A stretch of 19,735 nucleotides of DNA from JAWLFY01 sp964462125 (GCA_964462125.1 CAYWXT010000087.1:1-19735), one strand, 5' to 3'. Positions 8,201 through 16,177 are shown, counted from the stretch's first letter. A program made the numbers and translations. The notes: generated from the sequence alone by a model not told the origin.

Positions 8201-11200
8201 TTTCCGGGGCGGTGACCGATTCGGAGTATCGCTTCGCCGCTTCGGCGGACACCTTTTCCCCGTCCGTGCTGTGGCGTGATTCGCGGCTAGGGTCCGAAGC
8301 GGCCGGGGAAAGTTCGCGTTGGATCACCGCTGTCCCGGGACAGCGGCCGATGCTGTTGCCGCGGAACGTTGCGATTGCTTCCGGTTGGGTCGTTGCCATC
8401 ATCGTGTTCGCGCTGAGTTGGTACGTTGCCCGGGTCAGCCCGTTGCGGGTGGGGGTCGTGATCGCCATCGCAGCGGCGGCGGCTCTCCTTTGGTCGCCGT
8501 GGATCCTGGCGATGACCGGTTGGGTGATTGTTCCGGCGATTGCAGGAGGACTGTTGGCGACCTCGCTCGCCGGCACCGGAAGCCGGCCTGATTCACAGGA
8601 CTTCGGCGGGGAGGGGTCCGCTGGAGGCGGAGATCCCGGGAGTCAGTCGCCGAACGATTCGCGATCGGGGGCAAGCGGGATGTCGGGGAGCAGCAAGGGG
8701 AGGGCTTATCCGGGGACCGTGGGTTGCCTTGCGATCATGCTCTCGGCGGGCTGGGGCATGTCGCCGATTGACTCCGCGCTGGTCTCGAATTGCGCTGCCC
8801 AGGCGGTGTCGAGCTCCTCGCCCCGAGCGGTGTCGGAGCGAGCTGGGGAGGGTGATGGCTTGAGCCCGATCGACCTTCTGATCCCGGTCGATCCGGAGGG
8901 GCGTCCCCAGGGAGACAAGGTTTACATTCCCGGGGAAGTCCATTCGGATTTGTTCGGCCTGCCGGCAACCGGGGGTATCGAGGCGGCCCGCTTTCTCGAC
9001 GCCGAGTATCGCGTCAAGTTGGCCGGTGGCCGGGAGCAGAGCGAGGCGGCGCCGGTGACGGTGGAAGCCGAGTATGAGTTGGCGGTCGATACCACGACCA
9101 CTCGCGTCACCTTGCCGATCGCGCCCTCGTCGATCCGCCGCGTCGAACTGCTGCAGTCCGCAACCGAGCGGATCGCCCGCTTCGGCGATGACGGCTCTGG
9201 CAACACGGTCGTCTCCCTCCCCCCCGGGGACGAATTCCGTTTGAGGCTGACGTTGCTGCCGCGCAGCGGGTCCGACGGCAACCTGGTCGACCTGGAACTC
9301 GATATCCCCGTCGTCGCCTCGTCGAGACTGACAGTCGAGGGGGAGCGGGCAATCGGTTGGGTGGAGGTCCAGGAGAAACGTGGTCGGGCCACCGCCGAAC
9401 CGGAATTGGGACGTTGGACGGTTGACTTGGGGCCGGTCGCGAAGCTGCAGCTGCGCTATCAGCTTAAGGACCAGCGTCCTTCCCACACATCGGACCCGCT
9501 CCGCCGCCGGTTTTGGGTGCATGTCGGGAAAACGCAAACGACGTTCGATTGTGAAGTCGTCCCGCCTTCCGCGGTGGCGGTTGGAGAAACGATTCAGTTG
9601 GTTGTCATCGACACGGAGGTTCCGACCGTCGCCGGATCGTCGTGGCAGCTGGAACGCTCGGAGCAATTGAGCCCGTCACGTTGGCTCGTGACCCTTGCTC
9701 GGCAGCGCGAGCAGGAGGAACCGATTCGACTCTTGTGGCGGCGTCCCACCGTCGTCAATGTGGCCTCGGAGCCAAGCGAGCTCGACGCGTCGATGTCGAT
9801 TCCCGATGTCGTCGCTCCCGCTTCCAAACCAAATGCCCCTGCCTGGGTGGCGATCGATCGCGATCCCGACCTGAGTCTGAGCCGAGGGGGAGAGCAGCCG
9901 GTGGAGCAGTTGTCGATCGACCAGTTCTTGGACGGCTGGCACGGCTATCATGGCCCCATCGATCAGTCGTTCGTCGCCCTTGCAGAGCTGCCCACGCTGA
10001 TCGTCGGCCGCCGCTTGCCGGCGGGCTCCACCGTTCGGCAGCGACACCACTTGCATGTCACGCCGCAGCGCCGCGAGCTCCGGTTCAGCGCCGTGATCCG
10101 CCGCGGCGATCAGGGTTTGGACATGCGGTCGCTGCGGATCCCCCGCGGCGTGGAGATTCTCAATGTCGCCGTCGATGGCGAGCCCCTCTCCAGCGACCCG
10201 CTGCCGACCGCCGCTGGACTGGAACTGCCGCTGGGACGCTTGCCCTCCCGCGATTCGGTCACGGTCGAGGCGGTGGGAGTGGCGGACTTGGCCGGGGATG
10301 GAGACGAACAGTTCGGGCTGCCGCGGTTCGAACTTTGGCCCCCAGACCCGACCGTCGACGCCTATACCCTGACTCGTGATCGCTCGGTGCGGGTGAGCGA
10401 AATCGAATCGCCCAGTGCGCCCGAAGGCCAGGCGGCTGAGTTCGAAGGTGCCGACGCCCTCACCAATGGTTGGGTCCCGGTCGGTACCTGGATTTTCGAA
10501 CAACAGGAAGATTCCTCCGAGCCGCTGGGGGGGAGCTTCCAGATGGGGAGAAACCCGATCCGTTTTGGTTGTGACCAACTGATCACGCTGGTGTGGGACC
10601 AGGGACGCTGGAGCATGGAGTCGCGGATTAAGTTTTCCAGCGATGCGATCCCCGATTATGTCGATCTGGAGCTCCCAACCCGCTGGTGTGATTCACTGGA
10701 AGTCCGGCCGGCAACGACCTGGTCACGGCAACCGGCAACGGAACGTGGCTACCAAGTCGTCCGTATCCGCTGTGACCAACAGTCGATCGACGACGGCATG
10801 ATCACCCTGCGGGGACAGCTGGAAGACCAGGGTGCTGGGCGAGTCAGTGTTCCCCAGGTCCGAGTGCTACACGCGCGGAACCCTCGCGTCTTCGTCTCCG
10901 TTCCCGACCAACTGACCAACGAACGGGTCCGTTGGCGGACCAGCTCCGTCACCGCGGGGGCCTCGCTCCGGGGCTGGCCCGAGGAGGATTCTGCCGACGG
11001 GTCCCGAACGACCTACCTGACCCTCGCCCCGAACTGGTCGATCGAACTCGTTTCCCTGCCCCGCATCAGTGTCGATGCCGCGGCGACCACGGCTGATATT
11101 CAGATCTTCCCCCAGCCCAGTGGCCCGCTCGCCCTGTGTCGTTGGGATCTGGTCCCCGGTGGCCTCGATTCGGTCACCGTGCGCCTCCCCGAGAGCGCCG

Positions 11201-12231
11201 AGGTGCTGGGCTCCTGGTCCGCCGACCAAGCGGTCACCGCGATTCCACTCCAACCGGCGCCAAAAGAGACAGATCAACGCCTGTTGACAATTCCGTTGGC
11301 GATCAGCCGCTTGAGCCAGCCGGTTGAGTTGTTGCTTCGCCTCGCCCCCTCGCATCGACTCCAGACCGATCGGCTCCCGGAACTGCTCGACATCCCGATC
11401 GAACAACGCTGGCTCGCCGTCCACGAAGTTCGCCAATCACCGCTTACCGCGCCGCGAGACTTGGTCGCGGCCCGGCGAGAGGCGTTGATTCGGCCTCAAT
11501 ACCGCCGCCGCCGGCTCGCGCTGGCGGAATCGGTGACCGCCGCGGTGGAACGCTCGATCGATCTGTTGGCCGAATACCCATCGAGTGAGGTCGCTGCTTG
11601 GCTCGAACCGTGGTCCGCACGCTACGCCAAGCTGGCGAGGCTCGACGGCCACGCCGTCGACTGGTTGGATTTATCCGATCCCACCGATGGGGACCCCGAG
11701 ACTGCTAGCGAAGAATCGGAGGAGAACGCCGCCAGCGAAGGAGGGGAAAGTCAAGCCGCTGGACCAGACGATGATTCCGATCGTCCCGATGCCTCCCCAT
11801 CCTGGAGCGAACTGGATCAGCGAATGGGCGTGTTGGTCACCCGGTACTTGAACGATCCCGAGCAACTCCCCTCGTCCCGATTCGATCCGGAGCGGTTCAG
11901 CCGTTACCAGTTGGCTTCGGTCACCCGGCTTGATCCGGAGGTGGCCTCGGTCGACGTGCCGCCGTCAAAGCCGGCTTCCCGGGATCTGCATTCATTGATG
12001 GTCAGCCTGCTCTCACTCGGCATGGTCGCTGGATTATTGGTCCTGCTGTGGCCGCTGCGACGATACGTCGAATGGTGGCTCCGTCATCCGGGCACGTGGC
12101 TGGCGATGATCGGTGTCGCCGGCGCGATCCTGACCACCTTGACTTTCGTCACCATCGCTTGGCTGACGATTGCGGTCGCGGGCCTGCTTGCCGCGAGCAG
12201 CCGTTTCCAACGATTCCGATCGAGGGCGTGA
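5239..12231 (+). CDS. Giant two-module exported membrane protein (modules B and C)
   Basis: This 2330-aa protein of no recognised family is almost exactly twice the length of the 1174-aa protein before it. Module B (about 1-1147) has an N-terminal signal segment (hydrophobic core LFGFLVVALGLF), an acidic linker with EQDEEN repeats, a beta-rich ectodomain with a DESEL repeat near residues 294-312, and about three membrane helices (about 1047-1112). A Gly/Ser/Asp linker and a second signal-like segment (about 1155-1183) lead into module C. That has another beta-rich ectodomain (about 1190-2245) and C-terminal helices (about 2252-2272 and 2286-2320). With three helices ending module B, the linker lies in the cytoplasm and both ectodomains face outward (inference). 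The frame is open upstream to 4600, but I reject that extension because it lies inside the previous gene. The role is unknown; a structural or sensory envelope complex is possible. Confidence 0.92.
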   Translation: MNGRAVTGKWLFGFLVVALGLFPSDASPEQPLGETTEQRSAEGEETGQGEQDEENEQDEENEPNEQDRDADGADEAADPETPPSLEGDSGDAEPRSIDRDAWALPNVEVEGRRLRKVGLYASQLARLVPDDYRPVAVDRLAAALESRSAAEAAEAESRLVAARYDVRLDGDTLHSDRSVLEFESESEFPVRHNLGLVNLAIGGAVAGAIPRLESGFDGDLSAIVQGDCSIEFSWSLRGSGDGSEREFDLDLPKSPRTLIQLEVPSGVEVEVRDGVVRKDQPEDGLISVAALDADESELDESELDESELDESDAAEIEEASGAADGAVDRSRLWIDAGGLRRVRLRARVVDGSSDAAALFVRRSTTQYDVDRSGLAWNTRMIVELAERGKLPELVVRNGVITSITAESLEVPFSTSALDDSTQRVRLELPRELAKAMGDRLSVTVSGRSVWEEMAAWFPLPHCSWSGSGVVEATASHQTQLRLWNPLSLLAWELPDGWTRRLDNRLSDESTTFRAQGPPLEGTRRQPWSRIRLVTKPVVTAAASMLKLVVGKDSLQATCRLNLEYEPARIEPVRLRVQDGWVIRSLTFPHSDRLIESPSVGPEGTVMIWPEPEDLSDGSSLVVEVDGRPIRPGNRLFIEPTWLVRPAMIPGALLAAVIPPSSLNWHGDATLHPDRISTRELTEEEQSFLEDLPEEALLFRPQGGQTPPLNLRPPSVAYDVDTQFHLERDGGSITETLIIETQSSSAVLSELTVLSGPAGDRPEFRWAVAGDDSPAPTGLPSSKVQLSDLNEQGTYRIDLSGQDLRGKRLIGRRRYRLSEETTLRLPSVPEAATQNATAEIGPGLSVRRMSPSVTRVPFEEARGESTTHLRYDAVDQPSLLVGPREFDPRVTMVWREDVRVTASSGGNDVIDARYSVVSANPIVIDYPSDLELVRVFRGEQQVEGLPLSQRPLELPGGDGLTSESIRVLWNRNQVTRGQLRWCDIPKITISGAVTDSEYRFAASADTFSPSVLWRDSRLGSEAAGESSRWITAVPGQRPMLLPRNVAIASGWVVAIIVFALSWYVARVSPLRVGVVIAIAAAAALLWSPWILAMTGWVIVPAIAGGLLATSLAGTGSRPDSQDFGGEGSAGGGDPGSQSPNDSRSGASGMSGSSKGRAYPGTVGCLAIMLSAGWGMSPIDSALVSNCAAQAVSSSSPRAVSERAGEGDGLSPIDLLIPVDPEGRPQGDKVYIPGEVHSDLFGLPATGGIEAARFLDAEYRVKLAGGREQSEAAPVTVEAEYELAVDTTTTRVTLPIAPSSIRRVELLQSATERIARFGDDGSGNTVVSLPPGDEFRLRLTLLPRSGSDGNLVDLELDIPVVASSRLTVEGERAIGWVEVQEKRGRATAEPELGRWTVDLGPVAKLQLRYQLKDQRPSHTSDPLRRRFWVHVGKTQTTFDCEVVPPSAVAVGETIQLVVIDTEVPTVAGSSWQLERSEQLSPSRWLVTLARQREQEEPIRLLWRRPTVVNVASEPSELDASMSIPDVVAPASKPNAPAWVAIDRDPDLSLSRGGEQPVEQLSIDQFLDGWHGYHGPIDQSFVALAELPTLIVGRRLPAGSTVRQRHHLHVTPQRRELRFSAVIRRGDQGLDMRSLRIPRGVEILNVAVDGEPLSSDPLPTAAGLELPLGRLPSRDSVTVEAVGVADLAGDGDEQFGLPRFELWPPDPTVDAYTLTRDRSVRVSEIESPSAPEGQAAEFEGADALTNGWVPVGTWIFEQQEDSSEPLGGSFQMGRNPIRFGCDQLITLVWDQGRWSMESRIKFSSDAIPDYVDLELPTRWCDSLEVRPATTWSRQPATERGYQVVRIRCDQQSIDDGMITLRGQLEDQGAGRVSVPQVRVLHARNPRVFVSVPDQLTNERVRWRTSSVTAGASLRGWPEEDSADGSRTTYLTLAPNWSIELVSLPRISVDAAATTADIQIFPQPSGPLALCRWDLVPGGLDSVTVRLPESAEVLGSWSADQAVTAIPLQPAPKETDQRLLTIPLAISRLSQPVELLLRLAPSHRLQTDRLPELLDIPIEQRWLAVHEVRQSPLTAPRDLVAARREALIRPQYRRRRLALAESVTAAVERSIDLLAEYPSSEVAAWLEPWSARYAKLARLDGHAVDWLDLSDPTDGDPETASEESEENAASEGGESQAAGPDDDSDRPDASPSWSELDQRMGVLVTRYLNDPEQLPSSRFDPERFSRYQLASVTRLDPEVASVDVPPSKPASRDLHSLMVSLLSLGMVAGLLVLLWPLRRYVEWWLRHPGTWLAMIGVAGAILTTLTFVTIAWLTIAVAGLLAASSRFQRFRSRA
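5386..5421 (+). repeat. Two perfect 18-bp repeats coding EQDEEN
   Basis: The unit GAGCAGGACGAAGAGAAC occurs at 5386-5403 and 5404-5421, in frame, coding EQDEEN twice. A shorter EPN-EQD echo follows to 5439. It lies in the acidic linker just after the signal segment of the 2330-aa protein and is probably a flexible spacer. Confidence 0.9.
6118..6173 (+). repeat. 15-bp tandem repeat coding DESEL
   Basis: The unit GACGAGAGCGAGTTG is repeated three times without change (6118-6132, 6133-6147, 6148-6162), and a partial fourth copy runs to 6173. In frame it codes DESEL three times and then DESDA. The copies are identical at every base, including silent positions, which points to recent expansion by slippage or unequal exchange. 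It sits in a disordered acidic loop between beta domains. Confidence 0.95.
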
Positions 12232-12386
12232 GCAGACCACACGCGTTGGACCGCCAAGGGGTCGATCCGAGCACCCGAAACCGGTCTGCATTGGGTACGA
12301 TGGCAGACGCGAACAAGTGAGCTCCCACCAAACTTTCCGCCCGTCCTTCCGTCCGTCCTCCCTCCCAATCTGCGGTGTCGAAAGTG

Positions 12387-15296
12387 ATGAATTGGTTTTC
12401 CCACGCAGCGTTTGCGCTCCTCCTGCTCCTCGTCCATCCCGGCGCAGCACGCAGCCAAGATTCCGGCGCCGCGAAAGTGCACGCTCCGGAGCAGGTTGCC
12501 GCCACGCTTCACGTCCGGGAGGGGTACGAGGTGACGTTGGTCGCGGCGGAGCCATTGGTGCAAGATCCAGTCGCCGTCCGGTTCGACCAACGGGGGCGGC
12601 TATGGGTCGTCGAGATGCCGGACTACCCCACCGGACCTCGTGACGGGGCTGAGCCGGCCGGGCGTGTCAGGATCCTCACCGACGACAACGGCGACGGGCG
12701 ATTTGATTCGACGACCACGTTCGCCGATGGGCTGCTGTTTGCCACCGGAGTCCAGCCCTATCGCGATGGAGCCTTCATCACCCTGGCCGGGTCGATCGCC
12801 TATTTTGCCGATACCGATGGCGACGGAGTTGCCGATCGACGCGAGGTCTGGTTCGAGGGCTTCGCGACGGAGAATGAACAGCTCCGCGCCAATCATCCCA
12901 CCCTCGGCCCTGACGGACTGATTTATGTCGCCAATGGACTTCGCGGCGGAAGCATTGTCGCGGCTGATGGACCGTTCGATGCTCGTTCCGAGCCGCTTGA
13001 CCTGCGGACCCGCGACTTCTGTTTCGACCCCGAAGGCGGCCTTTGGACTGCGGTGGCGGGGAACAGCCAATTCGGGTTGACCATCGACGACTATGGCCGC
13101 CGGGTCGGCTGCAGCAACCGCAACCCGGCGATGTTTCCCCCGCTGGGACTCGATGCGATCGACCGTGACCCGCTGCTGTCGCCTCGTGATGCGATCACCG
13201 ACATTGCCGCTGCGGCGGATCGCTCGCGCGTCGTGCCGATCGCGGACGCTTGGACCACCAGCAACCTTCACGCCGGTCAGTTCAGCGCCGCCTGCGGCAC
13301 AATCGCTCCCGGTGTCCGTTCCGCCAGCGGCGAATGGCTGTTTGTCTGCGAGCCGACCGGATCACTCGTTCAACGACAATCCCTGGTCCGTGAGCAGAGC
13401 ATCTGGAAATCAGAACGGGAACCGCACGAGGAGGAGTTTCTTGCTTCGACCGACGTTTGGTTCCGCCCGGTCGACCTGACCATTGGCCCGCACGGGGAGC
13501 TGTTCGTGGTCGACATGGCTCGCGCCGTGATCGAGCACCCCGATTGGGTTCCCCAGGAACTGAAGGATCGCGGGGATACCTGGGACGGGGCCGGGCTGGG
13601 TCGTCTCTTTCGCGTTCATACGCCCGGGGCAGAGACCTCCTGGACCCCGATCACGTCGGCCGCCGACGCCCTCGCGGCGTTGCAATCCACGACACCCCTG
13701 GAACGAGAACTCGCGTCCCAATATTTCCTGGAACAGGGGCTCGAACCGTCGATCGACCGGCTGCGGGAGTTGCTCCGCGATGCGGACAATCCCGCCACCC
13801 GCGCCCGCGTGGCCCAGTTGCTGCGCCGCTTCGATCGACTGACCGGCGAGCTGTGGAGCGAATTGCTGGTCGACTCCGAACCGCGTGTGCGGGCGTTGGC
13901 GGTTCAATTGGCCGAGCCTGCGGGGGAGGTCATCTTCGAACTCACGCCGCTTGCCGATGACCCCGATCCGCTTGTCCGTCGACAATTGGCTCGAACCCTC
14001 GCCGCAGTCGCTGACCTTGGCGAGGAAGCGTCTGGGGCATTGTTAGCCGTTGCGGAGCGGGATGCGCAAGATCCCTGGATGCGGCGAACAATCGGCTCGA
14101 TCCATTCCGATTCGGTCGTGAAGTTCCTCCAGCCGTGGCTTTCCCGTCCAAGTTTCGAAGCGGGGGAGTCCGATTTGGCCGCACATCTGATCCGCCGGTT
14201 TGCTCGCCGCGACCCTTCCTCAGCTGCTGAAACGCTGATGCCGCGGTTGCGGGAGGCCTCTCAACCCGGTGGTACACCCGATCTGCCGTTGTTGTTGCGG
14301 GCATGGGCCCAAGGCGTCCGCGACGGGAAGTCATCGGTCGCCGAACAGCTCGCGAAGCTTCCCTCTTCGGTGCAGAGATCGCTGGAGTCCGCGCTGGACA
14401 CCACGATCGCGGCGGCCGCCGATGACGAAACCAAACTGCGGACTCGCTTGGTCGCAATCGAGTTGGCTGCATTGGCGGGGCAAGCTCCCGAGTCTTACCG
14501 GGAGCTCTTGGCAGCGGAGCACCCACCCCAGATCCGTGCTGCGGTGATCCCCGTGCTGGTCCGCGCTGATGGGGCCTGGACGTTGGAATATCTCGAGTCC
14601 CATCTTGGATCGATGACCCACCCGCTCCGCAAATCGGTCGTCGACGCCTGTCTTCAAAGTCCCGATCGCACCGGCTGGTTGCTGACCCGGATCGAGCAAG
14701 GAGACTTCGCCAAAACGATTCTCGATCCGGCGACGGCCAACCGTCTTCGCAGCCACCGCGACGACGAGATTCGCCAGCGGGCCCGCGACCTGCTCGCCCC
14801 CGACGCCAATCGCCAGGAAGTCCTGCAAGCCTACGCCACCGCCGCACGGGTCGACGGAGACACTGAAGCGGGGAAACAGCTGTTCAAACAGCATTGCTCG
14901 GCATGTCATCGCATCGACGAAATCGGAACCAACGTTGGTCCCGATATCAGCGACAGCCGCACCAAGACCCCCGAGTCCCTGTTGGAGGCGATCCTCGATC
15001 CCAACGCCGCGATCGATGCCGCTTACCTCCGCTACTCCGTTCTCACCGATGATGGCCGGATTTTGGAGGGCCTGCTGGTCGACGAAACCGCCGATGCCGT
15101 GACCCTCGCGCAACAAGAAGGCGAGCGGGTGTCGGTGCCGCGGGAGCAGATCGAGCAACTGCAAGCTCCTGGCGTCTCCCTGATGCCCGACGGATTCGAA
15201 TCGGTCATCAACGTCGACCAGATGCGCGACCTGATCACTTACCTCAAGAACTGGCGTTACCTAGACCGCGACATCCCCCTCTCTCCGACCCAGTAA
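12387..15296 (+). CDS. Planctomycete-type membrane-bound dehydrogenase/haem protein
   Basis: This 969-aa exported protein should act in the periplasm as a haem-containing oxidoreductase of unknown substrate; relatives are often linked to breakdown of complex carbohydrates. The signal peptide ends near residue 21. Residues about 35-415 form a beta-propeller-like dehydrogenase domain: EGYEVTLVAAEPLVQDPVAV at the start, the Ca-site-like loops DDNGDG and DTDGDG, and a typical end with VDLTIGPHGELFVVDM. Residues about 430-810 are helical HEAT-like repeats. The C-terminal domain has the c-type haem site C837-S-A-C840-H841 and MPDGF with Met933 as the likely distal ligand, matching the planctomycete-type haem-binding domain (TIGR02603-like; the N-terminal part TIGR02604-like). 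I prefer the ATG at 12387; a GTG at 12375 is in frame. No strong ribosome site is visible. It is 155 bases from the giant gene, with no obvious functional link. Confidence 0.93.
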   Translation: MNWFSHAAFALLLLLVHPGAARSQDSGAAKVHAPEQVAATLHVREGYEVTLVAAEPLVQDPVAVRFDQRGRLWVVEMPDYPTGPRDGAEPAGRVRILTDDNGDGRFDSTTTFADGLLFATGVQPYRDGAFITLAGSIAYFADTDGDGVADRREVWFEGFATENEQLRANHPTLGPDGLIYVANGLRGGSIVAADGPFDARSEPLDLRTRDFCFDPEGGLWTAVAGNSQFGLTIDDYGRRVGCSNRNPAMFPPLGLDAIDRDPLLSPRDAITDIAAAADRSRVVPIADAWTTSNLHAGQFSAACGTIAPGVRSASGEWLFVCEPTGSLVQRQSLVREQSIWKSEREPHEEEFLASTDVWFRPVDLTIGPHGELFVVDMARAVIEHPDWVPQELKDRGDTWDGAGLGRLFRVHTPGAETSWTPITSAADALAALQSTTPLERELASQYFLEQGLEPSIDRLRELLRDADNPATRARVAQLLRRFDRLTGELWSELLVDSEPRVRALAVQLAEPAGEVIFELTPLADDPDPLVRRQLARTLAAVADLGEEASGALLAVAERDAQDPWMRRTIGSIHSDSVVKFLQPWLSRPSFEAGESDLAAHLIRRFARRDPSSAAETLMPRLREASQPGGTPDLPLLLRAWAQGVRDGKSSVAEQLAKLPSSVQRSLESALDTTIAAAADDETKLRTRLVAIELAALAGQAPESYRELLAAEHPPQIRAAVIPVLVRADGAWTLEYLESHLGSMTHPLRKSVVDACLQSPDRTGWLLTRIEQGDFAKTILDPATANRLRSHRDDEIRQRARDLLAPDANRQEVLQAYATAARVDGDTEAGKQLFKQHCSACHRIDEIGTNVGPDISDSRTKTPESLLEAILDPNAAIDAAYLRYSVLTDDGRILEGLLVDETADAVTLAQQEGERVSVPREQIEQLQAPGVSLMPDGFESVINVDQMRDLITYLKNWRYLDRDIPLSPTQ

Positions 15297-15334
15297 GGTC
15301 CCGGTCGCCGGTGCCCCATCCCCGGATTTCGTAA

Positions 15335-15355
15335 CCGAAGGCACCGAGACTTCGG
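15335..15355. terminator. Weak hairpin between convergent genes
   Basis: CCGAAG (15335-15340) pairs with CTTCGG (15350-15355) across a 9-base loop, within the 71-base gap between the convergent cytochrome and CBS genes. Its place suits a shared two-way terminator, but neither side is T-rich and the stem is short. Confidence 0.3.
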
Positions 15356-15367
15356 GCAGTCATCTCG

Positions 15368-15814
15368 TCATTCCTTCGCGGCATCGGCTTGAATCAATTG
15401 CATCAGTCCGCGGAGAACCAGGTCGTGGTAACTGACGATGCCGATCACCTTGCCGTCGCGGACCACCGGGGCGCGCATGATGGAGAAACCTTCCAGCAGC
15501 CGGGCGCAGTAGCGTATGTTCATCGTGGGAGCAACACTCAGCACCGGTTTGGACATGATCTCGTAGAGGTTGACTCGTGCGGGCGAGCGGTCGGCGGCCA
15601 AGACCTTTTTGGCCACATCGGAGATCAAGACGATTCCGTATTCGTCGTCCTCGGTTCGTTTATCGACGATCAGCGCGCGGGCTTCCGGATACTTCATTCC
15701 GAGCAGCGCATCCTTGACGGTGATTTTTCCATCCACCAGGTCGAATTCGCGCTTCATCACGTCTTCAACGCGAACGGTCACCCGGTCGCTGCGGTTCGCT
15801 GTCCGATCGCTCAT
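15368..15814 (-). CDS. CBS-domain pair regulatory protein
   Basis: This 148-aa cytoplasmic protein consists of little more than two CBS domains (about residues 13-75 and 81-140). The first ends YGIVLISDVAKKVL and the second ends KVIGIVSYHDLVLRGL, both the usual CBS helix-strand endings; VEDVMKREF and LYEIMSKPV are the usual starts. Paired CBS domains form a Bateman module that binds adenine nucleotides (AMP, ATP or their derivatives). No catalytic domain is attached, so it probably acts on a partner. Its ATG overlaps the stop of the PII-like gene by 4 bases (15811-15814), and it is the last gene of the DUF1538 operon. The likely role is to tune the DUF1538 transporter to cell energy state (inference). 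Confidence 0.93.
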   Translation of the reverse strand: MSDRTANRSDRVTVRVEDVMKREFDLVDGKITVKDALLGMKYPEARALIVDKRTEDDEYGIVLISDVAKKVLAADRSPARVNLYEIMSKPVLSVAPTMNIRYCARLLEGFSIMRAPVVRDGKVIGIVSYHDLVLRGLMQLIQADAAKE

Positions 15815-16161
15815 AACTTGTCCTCCACGATCTTGGTGAGTTGCTCAATCTGGTGACTGACCCCCACCGCGTCCTCCACGTCGAGCTGGATGGCGATCCC
15901 CGTTCCCGGTTGGCTGTCGAACTCCGCGACGTGACAAACCGTCTCCAGAATTTGCCGGCTGAGGTGACCTTCGACCAGGAACAACAACACATCCCGCTGC
16001 GCTTCCAGCGACAAGCCGAAGAACGACTTCGCCGGTTGTAGTCCTTCCCCACGAGCATTTCCGATGATCGTGGCGCCGGTCGCCCCCGCGTCCCGTGCGG
16101 CTTTCATGACGGCGGACGTTTTGTCGTCATCCACAAAAGCGATGATCAACTTGAAATGCAT
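15811..16161 (-). CDS. PII-like signalling protein of DUF1538 operon
   Basis: This 116-aa protein has the PII (GlnB/GlnK-like) ferredoxin-like fold pattern: strand HFKLIIAFVDDD, helix to about 24, then GATGATIIGNARGEG (26-40), a shortened loop, LLFLVEGHLSRQILETVCHV, and PGTGIAIQLDVEDAVG (85-100). The last motif resembles the TGKIGDGKIFVLPVEDA end of true PII, but the nucleotide-phosphate lysine (GDGK) is replaced by Ile (GTGI). There is no T-loop tyrosine for uridylylation. It therefore belongs to the divergent PII-like proteins found next to transporters rather than to nitrogen-control GlnB. The ATG at 16161 has GGGAG 5 bases upstream; the in-frame TTG at 16173 is rejected. It sits 16 bases after a DUF1538 gene and overlaps the CBS gene by 4 bases. 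It probably forms a trimer at the inner face of the transporter (inference). Confidence 0.88.
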   Translation of the reverse strand: MHFKLIIAFVDDDKTSAVMKAARDAGATGATIIGNARGEGLQPAKSFFGLSLEAQRDVLLFLVEGHLSRQILETVCHVAEFDSQPGTGIAIQLDVEDAVGVSHQIEQLTKIVEDKL

Positions 16162-16166
16162 AAGAT

Positions 16167-16171
16167 CTCCC
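16167..16171 (-). promoter_or_regulatory. Ribosome binding site of the PII-like gene
   Basis: GGGAG on the minus strand ends 5 bases before the ATG at 16161. This decides the start in favour of 16161 over the TTG at 16173, which would overlap the ribosome site. Confidence 0.75.
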
Positions 16172-16177
16172 AATCAT

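Noticed and set aside
8724..8800. Lipoprotein cleavage site in the internal signal-like segment
   Set aside because: The cysteines are preceded by TVG and VSN, and neither gives a proper lipobox with a full hydrophobic core before it.
12284..12308. GTCTGC/GCAGAC inverted repeat after the giant gene
   Set aside because: A 6-bp stem with a 13-base loop and no T run is expected by chance at this GC content.
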